From positions 100,142 through 164,141 of the forward strand of contig VFFE01007669.1 in NCBI GenBank assembly GCA_008921705.1: DNA of 64,000 bases, written 5' to 3'. Made by a program: the position numbers and the translations under genes. Every line of letters begins with the position of its first letter. Position 1 is the first letter of the stretch. Origin of the DNA: Burhinus oedicnemus. Lineage: Eukaryota; Chordata; Aves; Charadriiformes; Burhinidae. The notes under the pieces are model-generated. The model saw only the letters and a list, made by a program, of their open reading frames with translations. It did no database searches and had not been told where the DNA came from. This document shows, one piece after another, positions 36,727-50,360 of this stretch.

Positions 36727-38084
36727 AATGAACTTCATGTTTGTGACATTATTTAATAAGATACCTTTGTGCATTTTTAAACAAAACACTCTTGTGAATA
36801 CTTCGGTTAAAAATGGACAACCAGTCAGTAACATTAAAAAAAAAAAGTACTACCAAGAGCAGTATCACTAAAATAAACCAAATTACCTAAGCTCTAAGTA
36901 ATAAATAGCGACATAAAAGCTGATTCTTTTATTAACCTCTGCTTTCCAAAATATAGACTTTAATTTTCATTTATGGTGTTTTCAAAATGATGTTTAAGGA
37001 CTGGCATTGGAAAAGAATTGGTATTTATCAAGACAGATGGAAATAAACAAATGACTGCAAACACCTATTTAGCATTGCTGCTGTGTGGCATAGATTGAGT
37101 CCGTGACTCTTAGATGATGGATCTTATTACAATCTTATTAGATGCAGCATGTGAGCCAAAAGTCTAGTGATGATCTTTTGCTGGTCGTATGCTTAGCGAA
37201 TGGCAGAAGCATCAAAACCATACTCCAGGTTTAACGTTCTTGCTGAAGGGGAATGGCTGGGTAAAGACCTTTTGTTTATAGTACTGCAGCAGTTAGGTGC
37301 AGTTAGCTCGCTGCAGCCAGCGATCTGTTCCCACACGTCCCATTCAGACCGCAGCAGCAGCAGCTAAGTTTTGGGGGCAACAGAGACCTGCGTGAACTGA
37401 ATGGAGAACTGAAGGCAAGATTGCCAGTGAAGAAAAGGGACTTCAGTCAATCCTGAAGCCTTTGTGGCACCTATTTTTGTGTTTAGCCCAAGACAGGGTT
37501 GCTTGGCAACGCTCTGGCAGAGTCTTGGTCCTCTGATGGGAGACGTGAGGCAATGAATCAGTGATGCGACTGATAAATTCACAGTGGCACCTTTTCGGTG
37601 CATTGTCTGCAAGCTCAGAAAGCTGGAAATCCTTAGACAGAGCTTGGGTCCTTCCCCAGTGCCAGTGACTCTCCTCTGGCATCTCTTACATTTATTATTC
37701 TGCCGTCTGTCACTGGTGAGGAAGTATTGTGGATCATAGCTGTGTGTGAATTCTCCAGGACTCAGGCAAGTGCTTGGAAGTGCACGTGACAGCAGCTTCC
37801 ATCTGAGAAAGTAAGTTATGTATGCATTAAAGGGAGGCAAAAACATAGGATGAAGTTCTATAGAAAAAGATGAAAGAAAGTCCTACAGAAAGTTGTGTCT
37901 CCAAACTCTTCAGTATTTGGAGACAAATAACTTAATTGGCTATTTTTGATAGAATATTTTTAAGTAATGAGCAGGAGGAGAAAAAGCAGAGAGTATGAGA
38001 AACTTTTTTATTAAGGGAGTTGATGGGTGTTATGTTCTTATTCACATTTACACTCATTGAAGTCCAAGATAATGATTTTATTAA
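36727..38084. other. Unique DNA, no supported gene
   Basis: AT-rich up to about 37.2 kb, then more GC-balanced. The frame 37364-37846 minus (160 codons) has no recognised domain. A site GTTGCTTGGCAAC at 37498-37510 resembles an RFX X-box. Confidence 0.5.
37498..37510. promoter_or_regulatory. X-box-like site (RFX-type)
   Basis: GTTGCTTGGCAAC is close to the RFX dimer consensus GTNRCC(0-3)RGYAAC, with strong dyad symmetry. No promoter or gene is identified nearby, so any role is speculative. Confidence 0.3.
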
Positions 38085-38240
38085 CACTAGTATTTACAGT
38101 GGTGCCAAGGGATTTCAGCTGAGAATGACACTACTTTGTGACAAACAAGATATAGGGACTTCCCGTCTGGGAGAACTTACAGTTGAACAGGCAAGGCAGA
38201 GAGAGGATTTGGGAAGGAGGGGGTAAAACAGACAAAATAG
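38085..38240. mobile_element. Ancient amniote interspersed repeat (MIR-related type)
   Basis: The order TATTTACAGTGGTGCCAAGG (38091-38110), CAGCTGAGAATGAC (38117-38130), GACTTCCCGTCTGGGAGAAC (38158-38177), TTACAGTTGAACAGGCAAGG (38177-38196) and the GGGAAGGAGGGG stretch parallels a widespread reptile/bird repeat whose text runs TTTATAGTGGTGCC..., GAGACAGTCCCTGCCC..., GAGCTTACAATCTAA..., GACAAG. Identification is from memory of the family pattern. The copy is strongly diverged and its ends are approximate. Confidence 0.55.
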
Positions 38241-41200
38241 TGACATTTTGAGATGTCACGTTAATACTACAACACTTCTGTTTGTAGTTTTATGAAGTTC
38301 AGAGATGGGGTTTTGTTGGAAGACAAAGGGATACAGAGAGGTGAGACAAGAGAAAGGGGACATGAACAGGAAGGTGAGGTAGAATAAAGGGTTGATATTG
38401 AAGGGTTTAGGAAAGCATCGAGCACAGCTACTTGATAAGTGTGCAAAAGTCATTCTTGGCAACATCTGGAGAAGGTACCTGCTGCAGCTGTTCATCCTTA
38501 GCTCCTGCTGGATGGTTATTAGCTGATAACAACAGCAAATTTTGTGTTTGGTTGGTTTTTTTTCTTTTACTCAAAGGTCCAGTGGCAAAGGAGAAGCAAA
38601 TTAGGTCTGGCATCTACAAAGAACCTCTGTGTTAACATTTTCATTTCAGAGGGAATGAGAGGAAGGATCTTGCTTCTCAGCCCTTTCCATCAGGCTGTTT
38701 ATCAGGTTGAGCAGTGGTATCTTCATGGTATCCCCAATTGGTATGGGAAGAGAGATCATGTTGGCTCTTCTTTTGCGTGAGCAAGTGAAGAACTGGAGTT
38801 ATCCCTTAGTACAAAGTTAGTAGGGGAAGAAATTGTAACAGCCCAAAGGTCTGTTATTTTACATTACGCATGCCTAGGTGACAGGGTGAACAGAAACAAC
38901 TACAGATACAGTTGTTAGATCATAAAACAATCACTCTTGAGGCCGCCTTGTTGCTTCCTTATCCTCATGTTCTTATAATATTTGTACCTTTAATTGCCAG
39001 CTCCACTACTCATATTTCTGCTGAGCTTCCTTCTCAGGGAGCCATGCCATGCAATGATGTCCCAAAAATGTTTGGGATGCTGCTGGCGTTATCTTCCCTC
39101 AAAGCACAGAGAGGCATGCTGCCTCCCCCAGGCCTGACCCACTGCTTCAGCTGCAGTCTAGTCACATTCACAGATTGTAAATGGTTTTGATAACTTTCTC
39201 CTTTGTGATCCCACCACCAGGAACTAGCAGCAAACTGGAATTAATCCATGCTGCTTTACACGGGCAGTTTACACAGGCTGGCTGATAGCTTCTTGGTCTT
39301 TGCGGCTTTCCCAGTTTCTTACTTCCTGACAGCTTTAACACAACTTTTGGACACTATTTTAGTCAGCCGGTCCACAGGCAGGGACTGTCACTCAATCAAG
39401 TAATTTGCTTGATCGTCAAATTAGCATTTACTGCAGTTTTCTCTCTGTTTTGAGATAACCCTTCAGGTGGGATTTCCACTCATTATTTGGGCATAAGCAG
39501 GGCAAGTATAAGGGTATCGCTCTACTAACAGAGCACGAGTGAACTCTCTTTGGACAGCTTTAACACATTCACAGATGTCTTGGTTCGTAAAACAGCTGGG
39601 TAGCCTTTGATGTACTATGCAAGTTTGAGATACTCTTTCTATTATTAAACAATAACCAAGGATCGTCATCCTTCTTCATTTTTTGAAGTGTCATTAACTG
39701 TGTAGTGACTGTTGATCATACAATTTTGCCACATGCACTGAGTGAAAACCCAGTCTTACTTTCCTACTTCTATTGATCATCCATAAAATGTTAGCCTCAC
39801 AAAATACTTATACTTCTTTTTATGTTAGTTGCTTTTATGAAATCAACTTGTGCAGTTAACTCAATCTACATCTATATAACTATCTAGAACTCAGTAGAGG
39901 TATTCTTGATATGCGACACTTTAATTTTTGTTTTACTGAAGTAAAATTTGAGTGATTTGAAAAAGAAATAGAATTTATTCCAAGTTCAATTTGAAATGTA
40001 GATTTATCATTAAAATACTACTGCAACATTGGATCAAGATGTGACATTTTGATATTTGCTCAAGAACAGAGTAAAAATGAATGAATTTCAGATTTCTGTA
40101 ACTGTTGATAAATGTGATTCTTCTTCCCACATAAAGAAAATATTTCTTAAAATTAATTTTTAGACAAAAGAAACTAACATGCAATTAGATCATGTAAACA
40201 TTAATTAATTCATGCAAAATAATTAATAACTCAGCAATTGCCGTAGGAAAACAATGTATTAGCACTTGTTCACCTCTTGTTCAATTTTCCTTTGTATGAT
40301 TCAAGGACTGGATAAGTCCAGAAGCATTGGGGGCAATTTCTATTTCCTAAAGTCTCTCCAGGTGAAATCATGACAGGAGTAGCCAATTGATACAATACTG
40401 AAAATAACTGAGAAATTAAAAGAAACTGCTATATCTCAAAATCCAAGAATAATGATGTTAATCTTTTGCCTTTATTTCATAGCATTTATTATTTCCAGCT
40501 TACATGTCACTACTGAAATGTTATTGTCAGTTCTCAATGTCTTGGGAGCTTGATTAATCACAAAGAACAGAGAACGGCTACTTTTGCAGCAGCCACTGAC
40601 ATGAAAATCTGCGGTAAGAGACTGATGTTCTGAGTATGGCCCCTGCTCTGGAGGTGCTTAGTCCTGCGGATTCTTGGTAAGAGTTTACTCGAAAAAAGTT
40701 TGCAGTACTGGGCTAATGGATGTTTCCGTTATACATTCTGGCTAGATCTTTAAAATGTATAAATTTATATAGAGCTGCCCAAGGGGAGCAGAGGGATGCA
40801 GTGTTAATTAATTTTTCTAGATCTTACAAAAAACCCCCCCCAAAACAGTTTTACGAAGACAGCCTTTATATACTGTGAAAAAAAATAGCTGCATACAGCA
40901 CCGGTATTCTTAAATAAGTACTCAGCTGCAGATGTGCACAGCATCTATGGTGTTTCCTTACTGCCCGTAGGTGAGACTACCAAGAGCTGTGTTAGCACTG
41001 CATATTGAGATAATGAATTAGTACAGATGGGCGCAGTCTACACTACAACAAAAATCGCCCCACTTCTGTAAATCATGTAACATTGTTATTAGTAGCTATA
41101 TCCTGTCTACAGTAATAACATCATAGCAGGGGAGAGTGGGGACATTGAGGTTTCAAGGAAGCCGTCTGGAAACAAAGGCCATGCTTTCTGTAAGCTGCCG

Positions 41201-43065
41201 GGGAGAGGAAACCGAAAGGTTACAGCGAGGCTCTATAATGAGTTGACCATTTGGCTGCAGCCTCTGGCATATTTCTACTGTGTATCACTCCCAGCTATTG
41301 ACCTTTGTGCTGTCAGATCGTGGGATTTCCTAGTCATCCTATCTTTAACAGCGCTGCAAAGACCAGTCAGGAGTTCAGTACCCGAAAGTACTGTGAACTG
41401 GTTTTGTAAATAGCTCTTTACTAGCTGGCAGTGCCCTAAATTTGAGGAAGTGATGCTTGTGAAGGATAAGATATAAATAACTAATTATTACCTTCTATAG
41501 ATAAAGAGACCCTTTTATTGGTTTTTGCTATCCTTTCATTTGTGCTGAGAGCGAAGGACAAATTCCCCTAGAATAATTGAATTCTATTTTGCACTGTCTT
41601 CCCCCGATGTATTGGTAATGTAATTGAAAATTTCAAGGGTTTAAAAGCAATAGATTGGCTAAAATAACTGGGAAGGCTTTCTTTTTCTCTTATGTACTCC
41701 TGAGCTCCTAGGTATTTCAGATGCTTGTTGCTATAAAGTGAATATATACCAGAAAGCATAATGAATCTTACTGGTGTGTATGTATGTATGTATAAGGCCC
41801 TGTTCAACCTCACTGGCTCCGTCAGTGAGATCTAGAAATCTCTTCTGTACAGTCCTTAGTTTCCCATGGTAATCCCTTTGAAAACTAAACACAGGATGAA
41901 GCAAGCAATCCTGGCAACATCCCATTTTTGACCTCTTAATCATTCCTACATGCTAACGCTGCAGCACTAGGAGATGCTATTTTTGACCAAGCTGCATATA
42001 ACCATGAGCTGAATAATTGACAAGAGAAGGAACAATGTGCCATGCTTTTGGGAGAGGACATATAGACGCTGAATCCAGGAGGAGGAGGACTAGCAGTGGC
42101 AGTGGCCCTGCTGGGTGGCCACATAATTTTCCTGTGCTATTCTGTAAATTTCTGTAACACCCATTCACAAGCAGCCTCCGAGTCAATGGAAAATTTTTTC
42201 AAATATGAAGGTTCAGAGTGAGATATTGCCTAATTTAAAGTACATCCTTACTCCAGTTTAATCTCCAGCTTTAACTTTCTCCAGTATCCCCACAAGTTTC
42301 AGCTGAGTTCCAGCTCTCTCATTTATTCTCTACCAGATTTTTTCTGTTTGCTTGACCACCAATACTTCATTTTGTTCAACAGATCACATCATGGGTATAA
42401 GAGAAATTCTTCATGTGGGAATTGAGTCTTGACTGTCCAGCATTGCATAAGTGATCTGCTGTGCTGTACATTGGCTCGTTTAACTGGATCCTTCTTTGTG
42501 GTGCAGAGGAGGTAGCAGAAAGAAATACCCCTTTCCTTTGTACTCTCACAATCTATTCTTGCCAGCACAGATCTGTAATTACATAGGCTTGGCTGTGGGC
42601 AATGGTTACATGGGAAGAATCTACTCTTTGGCCTTCCTAGTACATGCATTCTTTCTGTTGGGTAATTTCAAGTCTAAAAACTTGTCATCAGACTTGCACA
42701 CTTGCAGAGAGTGTTAGTCCCTTCTGGGACTTCGATCACCATCTTCACATCTCTAGTGGTATCAGTGCTACTGTTATTATCACTCACATAAGACTTATCT
42801 TCCTTACATGTACCTTCTTTCCCAACTCTTCTCCATCTGTCATAATTCTTGTCTAATTTGACCATTTCCAGACTCATTCTTCTTTCTGTTTAGGACTATT
42901 ATGCCTGTGTAACCTTCAAGAGCTTGTTTGAAACCTATCTTACCCAACTGAACAGTGCTCTTAGCGGCTGTACAAATTTGTGTTTTGATTGCAGTGAATC
43001 AAGCTGACCTGTAAAATATCTATTGTTGTTCTTTCTCCCACTTACATACTTATTTATCTCTCCAT
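38241..43065. other. Unique DNA, no supported gene
   Basis: No gene or RNA recognised. A TATG-type microsatellite of about 20 bp lies at 41774-41793. The minus frame 42935-43564 (209 codons) begins to overlap at the right end and is discussed in the findings. Confidence 0.5.
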
Positions 43066-43145
43066 AGTGTGCAGAGCTCTTGAAGACAGAAACATCTTCC
43101 GTAGGGCAGGGAATTATCCAGGGCAGAATAGGTGCTCTGAACATA
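43066..43145 (+). mobile_element. Possible L2-like LINE 3' tail
   Basis: The phrases AGCTCTTGAAGACAGAAAC, GGGCAGGGAATTAT and ATAGGTGCTCTGAACAT follow the order of the L2 3' end in amniotes (GCTCCTTGAGGGCAGGGAC ... TAGTAGGTGCTCAATAAAT). The spacing is only roughly kept and the match is weak, so this is a low-confidence call. Confidence 0.3.
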
Positions 43146-46100
43146 TCATATGTGAAGAGCTTGTCTGTTAATTTTTGCAAAACATGAGAAAACATAGTGA
43201 GTAAGGCAAACCCTGTGTAATAAGTGCACATAAGGTGACTATATTTTGCCTTCAACTTGAATACTGTTCTATTTGGCTTAGTACTAAAACAGGGGATAAA
43301 AGATAATTTAAGAGGCCTAGCTACAACTGAAATTAAAGCACCTTTCTGGATTTTATAAATTCCACACATTGAAACACCAGAAGGAGGAGGGCTTTTAATC
43401 TTGTTTCCATTCTTTATTAAGATGCTTTGTGTAATTAGTTGCATTTCTATTGGAATAAATGGTAATTTGGAATTCATCCAAATTGAAAACCTAAATGAAA
43501 AAGGAGCATTAGTGGTGGGTTGCATGCTAAAAGAGGCAAACTTCTCTAGGGTAGATCTGTTCATGCAACTTGGCCCTGCTTAAATAAAATCTATAGAATC
43601 CATGTGGAATTTAAGAGGGAGTGTAGCACGTAGGAGGGATGGGAATGCAAAAGAAAACAGATTTTCAGCCAGAAGGGCAATTCACTTATAGTTTAATGAA
43701 AAACCCCTAAAAGCAGACAGAATTATGTATGCTATGTTGAAATTTTGTTTTGGAATAAAAGAGAAAGCCTATAAATAAATGCAAAAATATGACTGTATAT
43801 TTTACATTATTGAATTGAGTGTGTTTCAGGAGTGGCTGATAGAAGGACTTTGTTGCCAAATGAGATTATGCTGTATTCAGGTGACAGTATTATAAAAGTA
43901 TTCTTGATGCTGCTGTAGGGTATAGTGTGTCACTGCTTCCAATTATAAATTCCACTTTGCAGCTGGTTGTTTGGCCTTTTTAAAGTGTTCGAAAGGCATA
44001 AAATTTTCACCTAGTTTATTGAGGCAGTTATAAATTATAAATATTTTTTCCTGCTGTCTTTTTTTTTTTAAGCTAAAGATTTGAAAACATTAATCTGTGA
44101 TGCACACTTAGTGCTTTCGGGGGAAATGGCAAATGACTAACTTATTTTTGTTTGGAGAAGTTGGTACTGATAATGCACATTACCTTTCTGGGGATAAATA
44201 TTTCATAAGGAGTTTTAGTGCACAGACTTGTGTACACGAACAACAGTCACACAGGACATGATGGACTGGAATGCCTCTGAAAGAGCTGTCACAGTCCATC
44301 GTGTCAATCTATGAGCTGGGGTGTGCCTGAATAAACCTAAAAATTCTCTTTGTTGATTCTGGTGACATTTTGATTGTATGCTCTTGATACTTGATCAGAA
44401 GTAGCATACTGGTTGGTACTGGTTTTCATAATGTGCCACATAAATCATGAACTGTTTTACTTGACTTTCAATGCCTAATGCTCTCCTTAAAGCTGAAGGT
44501 AACTGGGGTTTTAGAACGTGATCCATGATGATTTATATGATAGATCCAAGACGTGTCTAATTATGTATGGATTTAAAAGTTCACATGTTTATATTATAGC
44601 TAGATAAACAATAAGATGAAATACTGAAAGTGTCATAAATTCCTCTTTGTAGTGATTGATGGAGGAAACATCTTTCTCTGCCTTTGGAAACCTGAATTAC
44701 TCCTACAGAAGCCTTATTCTCCTTTGTCTATTAATGTAAGGAAGCACTTTTCCTTTGTTGGATGGTAACAGCAAAGATGAAGATGCTTTGTGTTCCAGCT
44801 CCACAGTTTTTTCAAGTTGATTGATCTAATAGGAGTTTTCTGTCATTGAATTCTCTAGGCAGACTACAGATCCCTCTTCTACATCATGCACCATATTTGA
44901 AAAGTTTCCTTCCTAATATATACATGAAGGAATCTGCTAAAATTTGCCTAAAAATTGAATCAAATTACAAATTTACAGGGTTTTCTAGAAGATGTATAAA
45001 TTGGAGGCTCGCCATTCAAGGGCTCCACTTAATTTCGCTTTGTGGAAATAGGACATAAGCTCTACAATGCTTAGTGATCTATGCTAATAAGTTATTTCAA
45101 GAAGTAAAATGGATACTAATGCATTTTTCTGAGTAGCTGTAAAGTGTTACTTACAAAAAATAAGCCAGCTAGGCAACTTTATGCTCTGCTTACTGAAATT
45201 TTGAGATTAACAGTTAGGTGTATCGCTATGTAGAAGCTCACTGCAAAAATACAATCTAGTTATGACAAAGAAGCACAATTTGGTGGAGAGTCAGATCCGA
45301 AAGAAAGGCTGCATTTTCTTATAACAAAATTTCTAGCTATGGACCTACCTCTGAATTCTTTATCTCGTGATGAGCATTTCCTCGCTGGAAACAATAAAAA
45401 CAGTCAGTCTTGAAGACCCTTTGGCTATGGCTCCTTGTAACAAAAAGATGGCATTCCTACTATCTCCCACTGTGTCATCAATATGTCACTGTCTCAAAAC
45501 ACTTTTCTTAGTATAAAGGCATCACCTTCATTTCAAAGTGAGCTATAGTCAAAGTGTTCTCATACAAGCCTCAATTTGGGCTAAACACAAGGGAAACCTA
45601 AGCCTGTGGTATTAACTGTGTCTATGATACATCAGGCTATGTGTGACAGCAAGCTATTAGCAATACAAATTAAAATACCTCCTTTAATGCAAGAAAGGTC
45701 AGAAACAAAAGCTGGGAAGTTCACAGGAGAAGGCCCAATGACAGATGAACACTTACCCAACTTTTACTTCTTATAGAAAAGTGCTATTTCTTGCTCTCTC
45801 TTCAGAGTCTGTAGCATGACAAAAATACCACAGAATAAGACACAGAAAAAAGAGTCTAAAATATTCTTGAATATCAGTTTGTCCTGGCCAATTACAAAAG
45901 AATATGCATAGCTAATTAGATCAGTATTCTCATCACTGAACCCAAATCTCTAATTAGGGGAGCCAGGAGATGCTTCATCAGATCTTTTGTTCCCCCTAAA
46001 CAAGATGATTAAACAGAAGAGACAATGACAAAATAAGTAATGCATCCTCTGGTTATAAAATATTGTGGTCATTTCAATGTGAAGTATCCTATGGCAAAAT

Positions 46101-49100
46101 GTGTATGACTTGGTCTCTACCAGGGATTGGAGGATACATGAACAGATAGTGTTCAGACCTTTGCATCAAAAATATGAATGCATAAATACACGAGCATAAC
46201 ATTTTTGGTACTTGTGACTGTGTTTGCAGCTGCTGAAATTATTTTACTGAAAGTAAGTTTCTCCTGTTACTTTTCAGGAGTTATCTTTCCAGGACTATCA
46301 CAAAGTACAGCTGGTTTTGCCTGGTTGCCATTTTACTTTTTCACATTTCACCTCTGTTCTCCTGGGCACGTGGCTAGATTAAGTTGGAGAGCTTTTCCAT
46401 ATACAGAACATCATCACGTTCTGAACATACATAAAAGCTGTGTATTGTTACTGTCTTTTGATCAATCTTTTAAACTTGTGATATGCAGCAATTGGAAAAC
46501 AAATCCAAGGCAGTTGTCTGCTAGTTTTTGTAGCAGGGCAACTAAAATCTTGCACTATATTTAAAACCTCAACTTTAAATGATCACTGGCACCAGGTGTA
46601 ACCAATTGGTTTGATCTAGCATTTCTTTATGATCCTTTTTTATCCTAGCATAGCTTCACTTTAAGTAAGATCATTTTCATGTGAATAATCACCTCATACA
46701 ATAATTTTATCATGGTTATTTCAATAATCAGTTTTTCCTGTTGCTTCTTTTGCCGGTTTCATGCTAATGTGTTCTGTGTGTCTTAGAAACTGAAGGCATT
46801 TACCCATGGAATGGTTTTGATCACAAACATTTTCCACAAACATGAACTGAGACAGAACTGCTTTCTATCCTTTTAAAAATGTAGTACTATAATAGCTCTT
46901 TCTAGGTCTTACCTTTGGAGTCTGAAAATGCTGAATTTTCATTTTGTCAAAGACATCTGTAAAACGAAATGGGCTATGTTACAGCAGAGTGAAGCCATGA
47001 ATCACATGGTAACACATTAGAGTGACTAGTATCAAAGGACCCCATGGGGAATTTCGGAAAAGGTAGTTAAGCAATTAATGAAGATATTTAAAATCCTAAT
47101 ATGGCAGAGACAGCTTTGAAGGCAGCAAGGGATTAATATTTATTTAATAGATCGTCAGATTCTGTGCCAAAAAAGAAATATAACAGAAGCCACCCTCCTC
47201 TGAATGCAAACATGCACAATTTGAAGAATATTTTGTGGCAGCAGTGACATCAGCCAATCACACTTTGTCATGATAGATGAGAAGAATATCGTGCCTTAAA
47301 GAGAAAATTACCTTTGCTGCTTTTGACTGTTTTGGTTGAAAATTACTTCAATGATCCAAGCTCTGTCACAACACATTGAATACAATCTTCAAAAAGAAAG
47401 GAACGTATTGCTACTTTACAGAGGTGGCACAGGTTGGTTATATGACTGACAACAGATCACTGTAATGGCTCTGCAATGTTTTATGGGGGTTGATGTGACT
47501 ATTATCTGCTTTTTTAAAGAAGTTGCATGTAACTGAATAGAACTTTCCAGTTTCCTAAATTGTTGGTCATTTTGGATGGGCAAACTCCATTTAGGCCAAA
47601 TTTTACTTCTCAGCAAAGGTCAAACTTTTATGTTAATTATAACAGTTTTCAGAAACCATTTATAACTGACCGTGCCTGGCATTATCTCTACGATGCAGCC
47701 TGTTAGGAATGTGAAAGATTCCTGTAAAGTTCCATTCTTTCTTTTTGCAGAAAACATGGAATTCATAAAGAGCTCATCTTCCTTAGTGGTATTTCTTTAC
47801 GTTTCCATAACATTGATATATTGTCCCTCTTTCGAGTTAAAGGATTAATAAGGCTGCTGAGGAGGGTCATGAACATAACTACTTCTAATGTATTTGTTCC
47901 TTCAGACACAGGTGGTAGGGTTGCCTTATGTCCCCTGCTCCAGGGAAAACTAAAATTGTGTCTAAAACCTGGCTTGTCTTAAATCAGTTCAAGTAGAAGA
48001 GAACTAATAGGTGACAACTGTTCCCTTGGTGAAAGTTCAGGGAGTTTCACATGCAGAGGTACAGAGCTGGAAAAACACAGGCAGTATTTCCACTGTTATC
48101 AGATATCCACACGTGGAGAAGATGAGAGGCTTCAGTGAGTGCAGTAGTACACAGAGATTGAAGCTATCATACAGTTGGCATTATTTCTTTATAGCAGTTC
48201 AATAAAAATTACAAAATTGTGATACAGAATTAATCTAAAACATTAGGAGAGCTATTCTTTAAGGTTGCTTTTGGTATCACAGAGGACTGAACAAAAAATC
48301 AGTAGCAAGGCAGAATGGAAAGCTGAGAGCCAACAATTCTCACTGGACCATCAATCTATGCAATAACAATGAGGCAGATGGGATTTTTTTTTTTAAATTC
48401 TGCTTAGTATATAACAGATTTTTTTAGTCTATTCAATTTCTTTTAGACCTTGACACTATTATACCCATTGCTTAAATCCCAAGCAGCTTTTGTTTTCTAC
48501 ATGTTGATTTAAGGAGAATTTCTCAATAAACAGTTAATGATGGCATGTTTTAAAAACAGACCTACTGGAGTGCATTGCTGGGAAAGTACCTTTGCATGTA
48601 GCATTCTATTTTAAGTGACTGTCTAAAATTTATTGACAAAGATAATGTGTTTATAACATGGTAAATTTAGTAACTACCACCATGTATCCCTCCTAGAATC
48701 ACATGCTAATGAAAAAGATGCTCTAATAATTAGGGCCAAAGCCCGCTGAATACAACACCTTCCAATTAGCACTCCCCAGCTTGAATACTACCATTAACAT
48801 TAAACAACAAAAAGAAAAATGGGTATCAATTCACATAATAGAAAATAATTGATGAAGTTGGAGGGTGTGATTATTTGTGATTACTTTACAGTCATGCACT
48901 GAACGTAGGAGAACCCCAGTTAGTAGTTAATCTCTGGCTACCTCTTTGAAGATAATGAAATTGGCTTCCTACTGATGATTATTCATTAACAATTAATTCT
49001 TTCTTGGTGATCTACTTCATTTTCAGCTTCTCACCACAAACATGCAATGGAATAATTACAAGTGGAAATGGAAAAGCAATTAGTGGCAGATAATGCCAAC

Positions 49101-50360
49101 ATCTGATTAAAAAACAGTAGAACAGATTAGCCATTCGGTAACTGCAACTCTGCTGCCTTCAGCGGGGAGATGTAAGTTACCCAGTAATACTACAGTTCAA
49201 GCTGCGTTTCCCTTTTATTGCTTCCCCTCCATCATGGTCTACCACATTAAATGCTTTCTTTTATTCTTGGGGGCATTGACTTGTTGTAAATAATTTCTAA
49301 AGATTAAGTGTTATTTGAGATGATTTGTCATCCTTCGTGCTGAGACTCTCTGTCAAGAACGAAGGAAAAAAGTACTTAAGCCAAGTCATTTATTGTAGTT
49401 GCAAGCAACTGTAATGGGATTTTTTTCTGAGGGGAGGGTGGTTGGAAATTTGCTTAAGTGAAGTGTCTGGAGACAAAGATCCTGGAAATTAGAGTCCCCT
49501 CCTCTTAACGGTATTTTCTCTTAAACTGGAGAACTCAACAACTATCCTCTGTTGTAGCAAATGATAGTTGTCTTTACTGTCAGAAGCTTAGCTTGTTTTT
49601 GAAACATGTATTGTGATGCTGCTGGGTCTGCAGATCACCACCACAGAAGTTCATAAATGTACACTATGATCTTTCAAAATTGTGGATGATTTACGTCACG
49701 CAGTACCTAGAATCCCATAATTACCGAACACTTGCTTAGCGGGAAATCCTACTAAGCAAATAACTGTTTTGCAGAAAATCTGTGAAGTCTGTGGGGGATC
49801 TGAGAGGTGAACCTGGAGCCCCTGTTGCATACACAAACCACAGGAACTGAAAGGCAGAGTCTCAACCCTTTTAGGAATCCCAGGCTGCATTGTCACATAG
49901 CAAATCCTTCAGCAGGGCAAGTGTCCATTTCCTGAGCAGAGGTCACGAGGCCACTCTCTGGACTAAGTTTACAAAAAGATTGCTTTTCAAATGCCGATTA
50001 AGGAAGTGACTTACTATAACCTGATAATTTTAAAGTTCTGCTTTAGAGAAGCGAGTTCAGAAACAGGTGAATAAGCCCAGCTGGCGCAGTGGGCATACAG
50101 ATGTGTTAATTGCAGGAACCTCATTAACCACTTGGTCAGAAAATTATCAATAACATGTAGCTACAAGTTATTTTGGTTTTCAGTTTAGAGATAGCACAGT
50201 AGTCAGTGTTGTCATGGGCATATGGCCTGTTGGCTATTTTTCAAAACAAAGAATGAACAGGATTTTAGGAGTTAATGTTGCTCGGTTAGTTTGAGAGCCT
50301 GAATGTTGTGTTTTCGAAAAGGATGACTATAGACAATCTGTTTACAGATGTCTGTGAGGA
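43146..50360. other. Unique AT-rich DNA, no supported gene
   Basis: No coding exon or transposon recognised. It includes a 14-bp hairpin at 44255-44305 and a homeodomain-motif-rich stretch at about 48.69-49.14 kb. Frame 46178-46564 plus (128 codons) has a hydrophobic start but no family resemblance. Confidence 0.5.
44255..44305. repeat. 14-bp inverted repeat, one G-T wobble, 23-nt loop
   Basis: GACATGATGGACTG (44255-44268) pairs with CAGTCCATCGTGTC (44292-44305). The only non-Watson-Crick position would be a G-U pair in RNA. Pairing stops at both ends of the stem. A transcribed role is not supported by anything else seen. Confidence 0.75.

Noticed and set aside
37364..37846. 160-codon minus-strand frame as a gene
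   Set aside because: No recognisable motif; it overlaps another frame on the same strand (37443-37682) of equal quality, as expected by chance in a GC-balanced patch.
46178..46564. 128-codon plus-strand frame with a hydrophobic N-terminus
   Set aside because: The hydrophobic start could look like a signal peptide, but AT-rich DNA readily encodes Phe/Leu/Ile runs. No domain, splice context or paralogue is visible.
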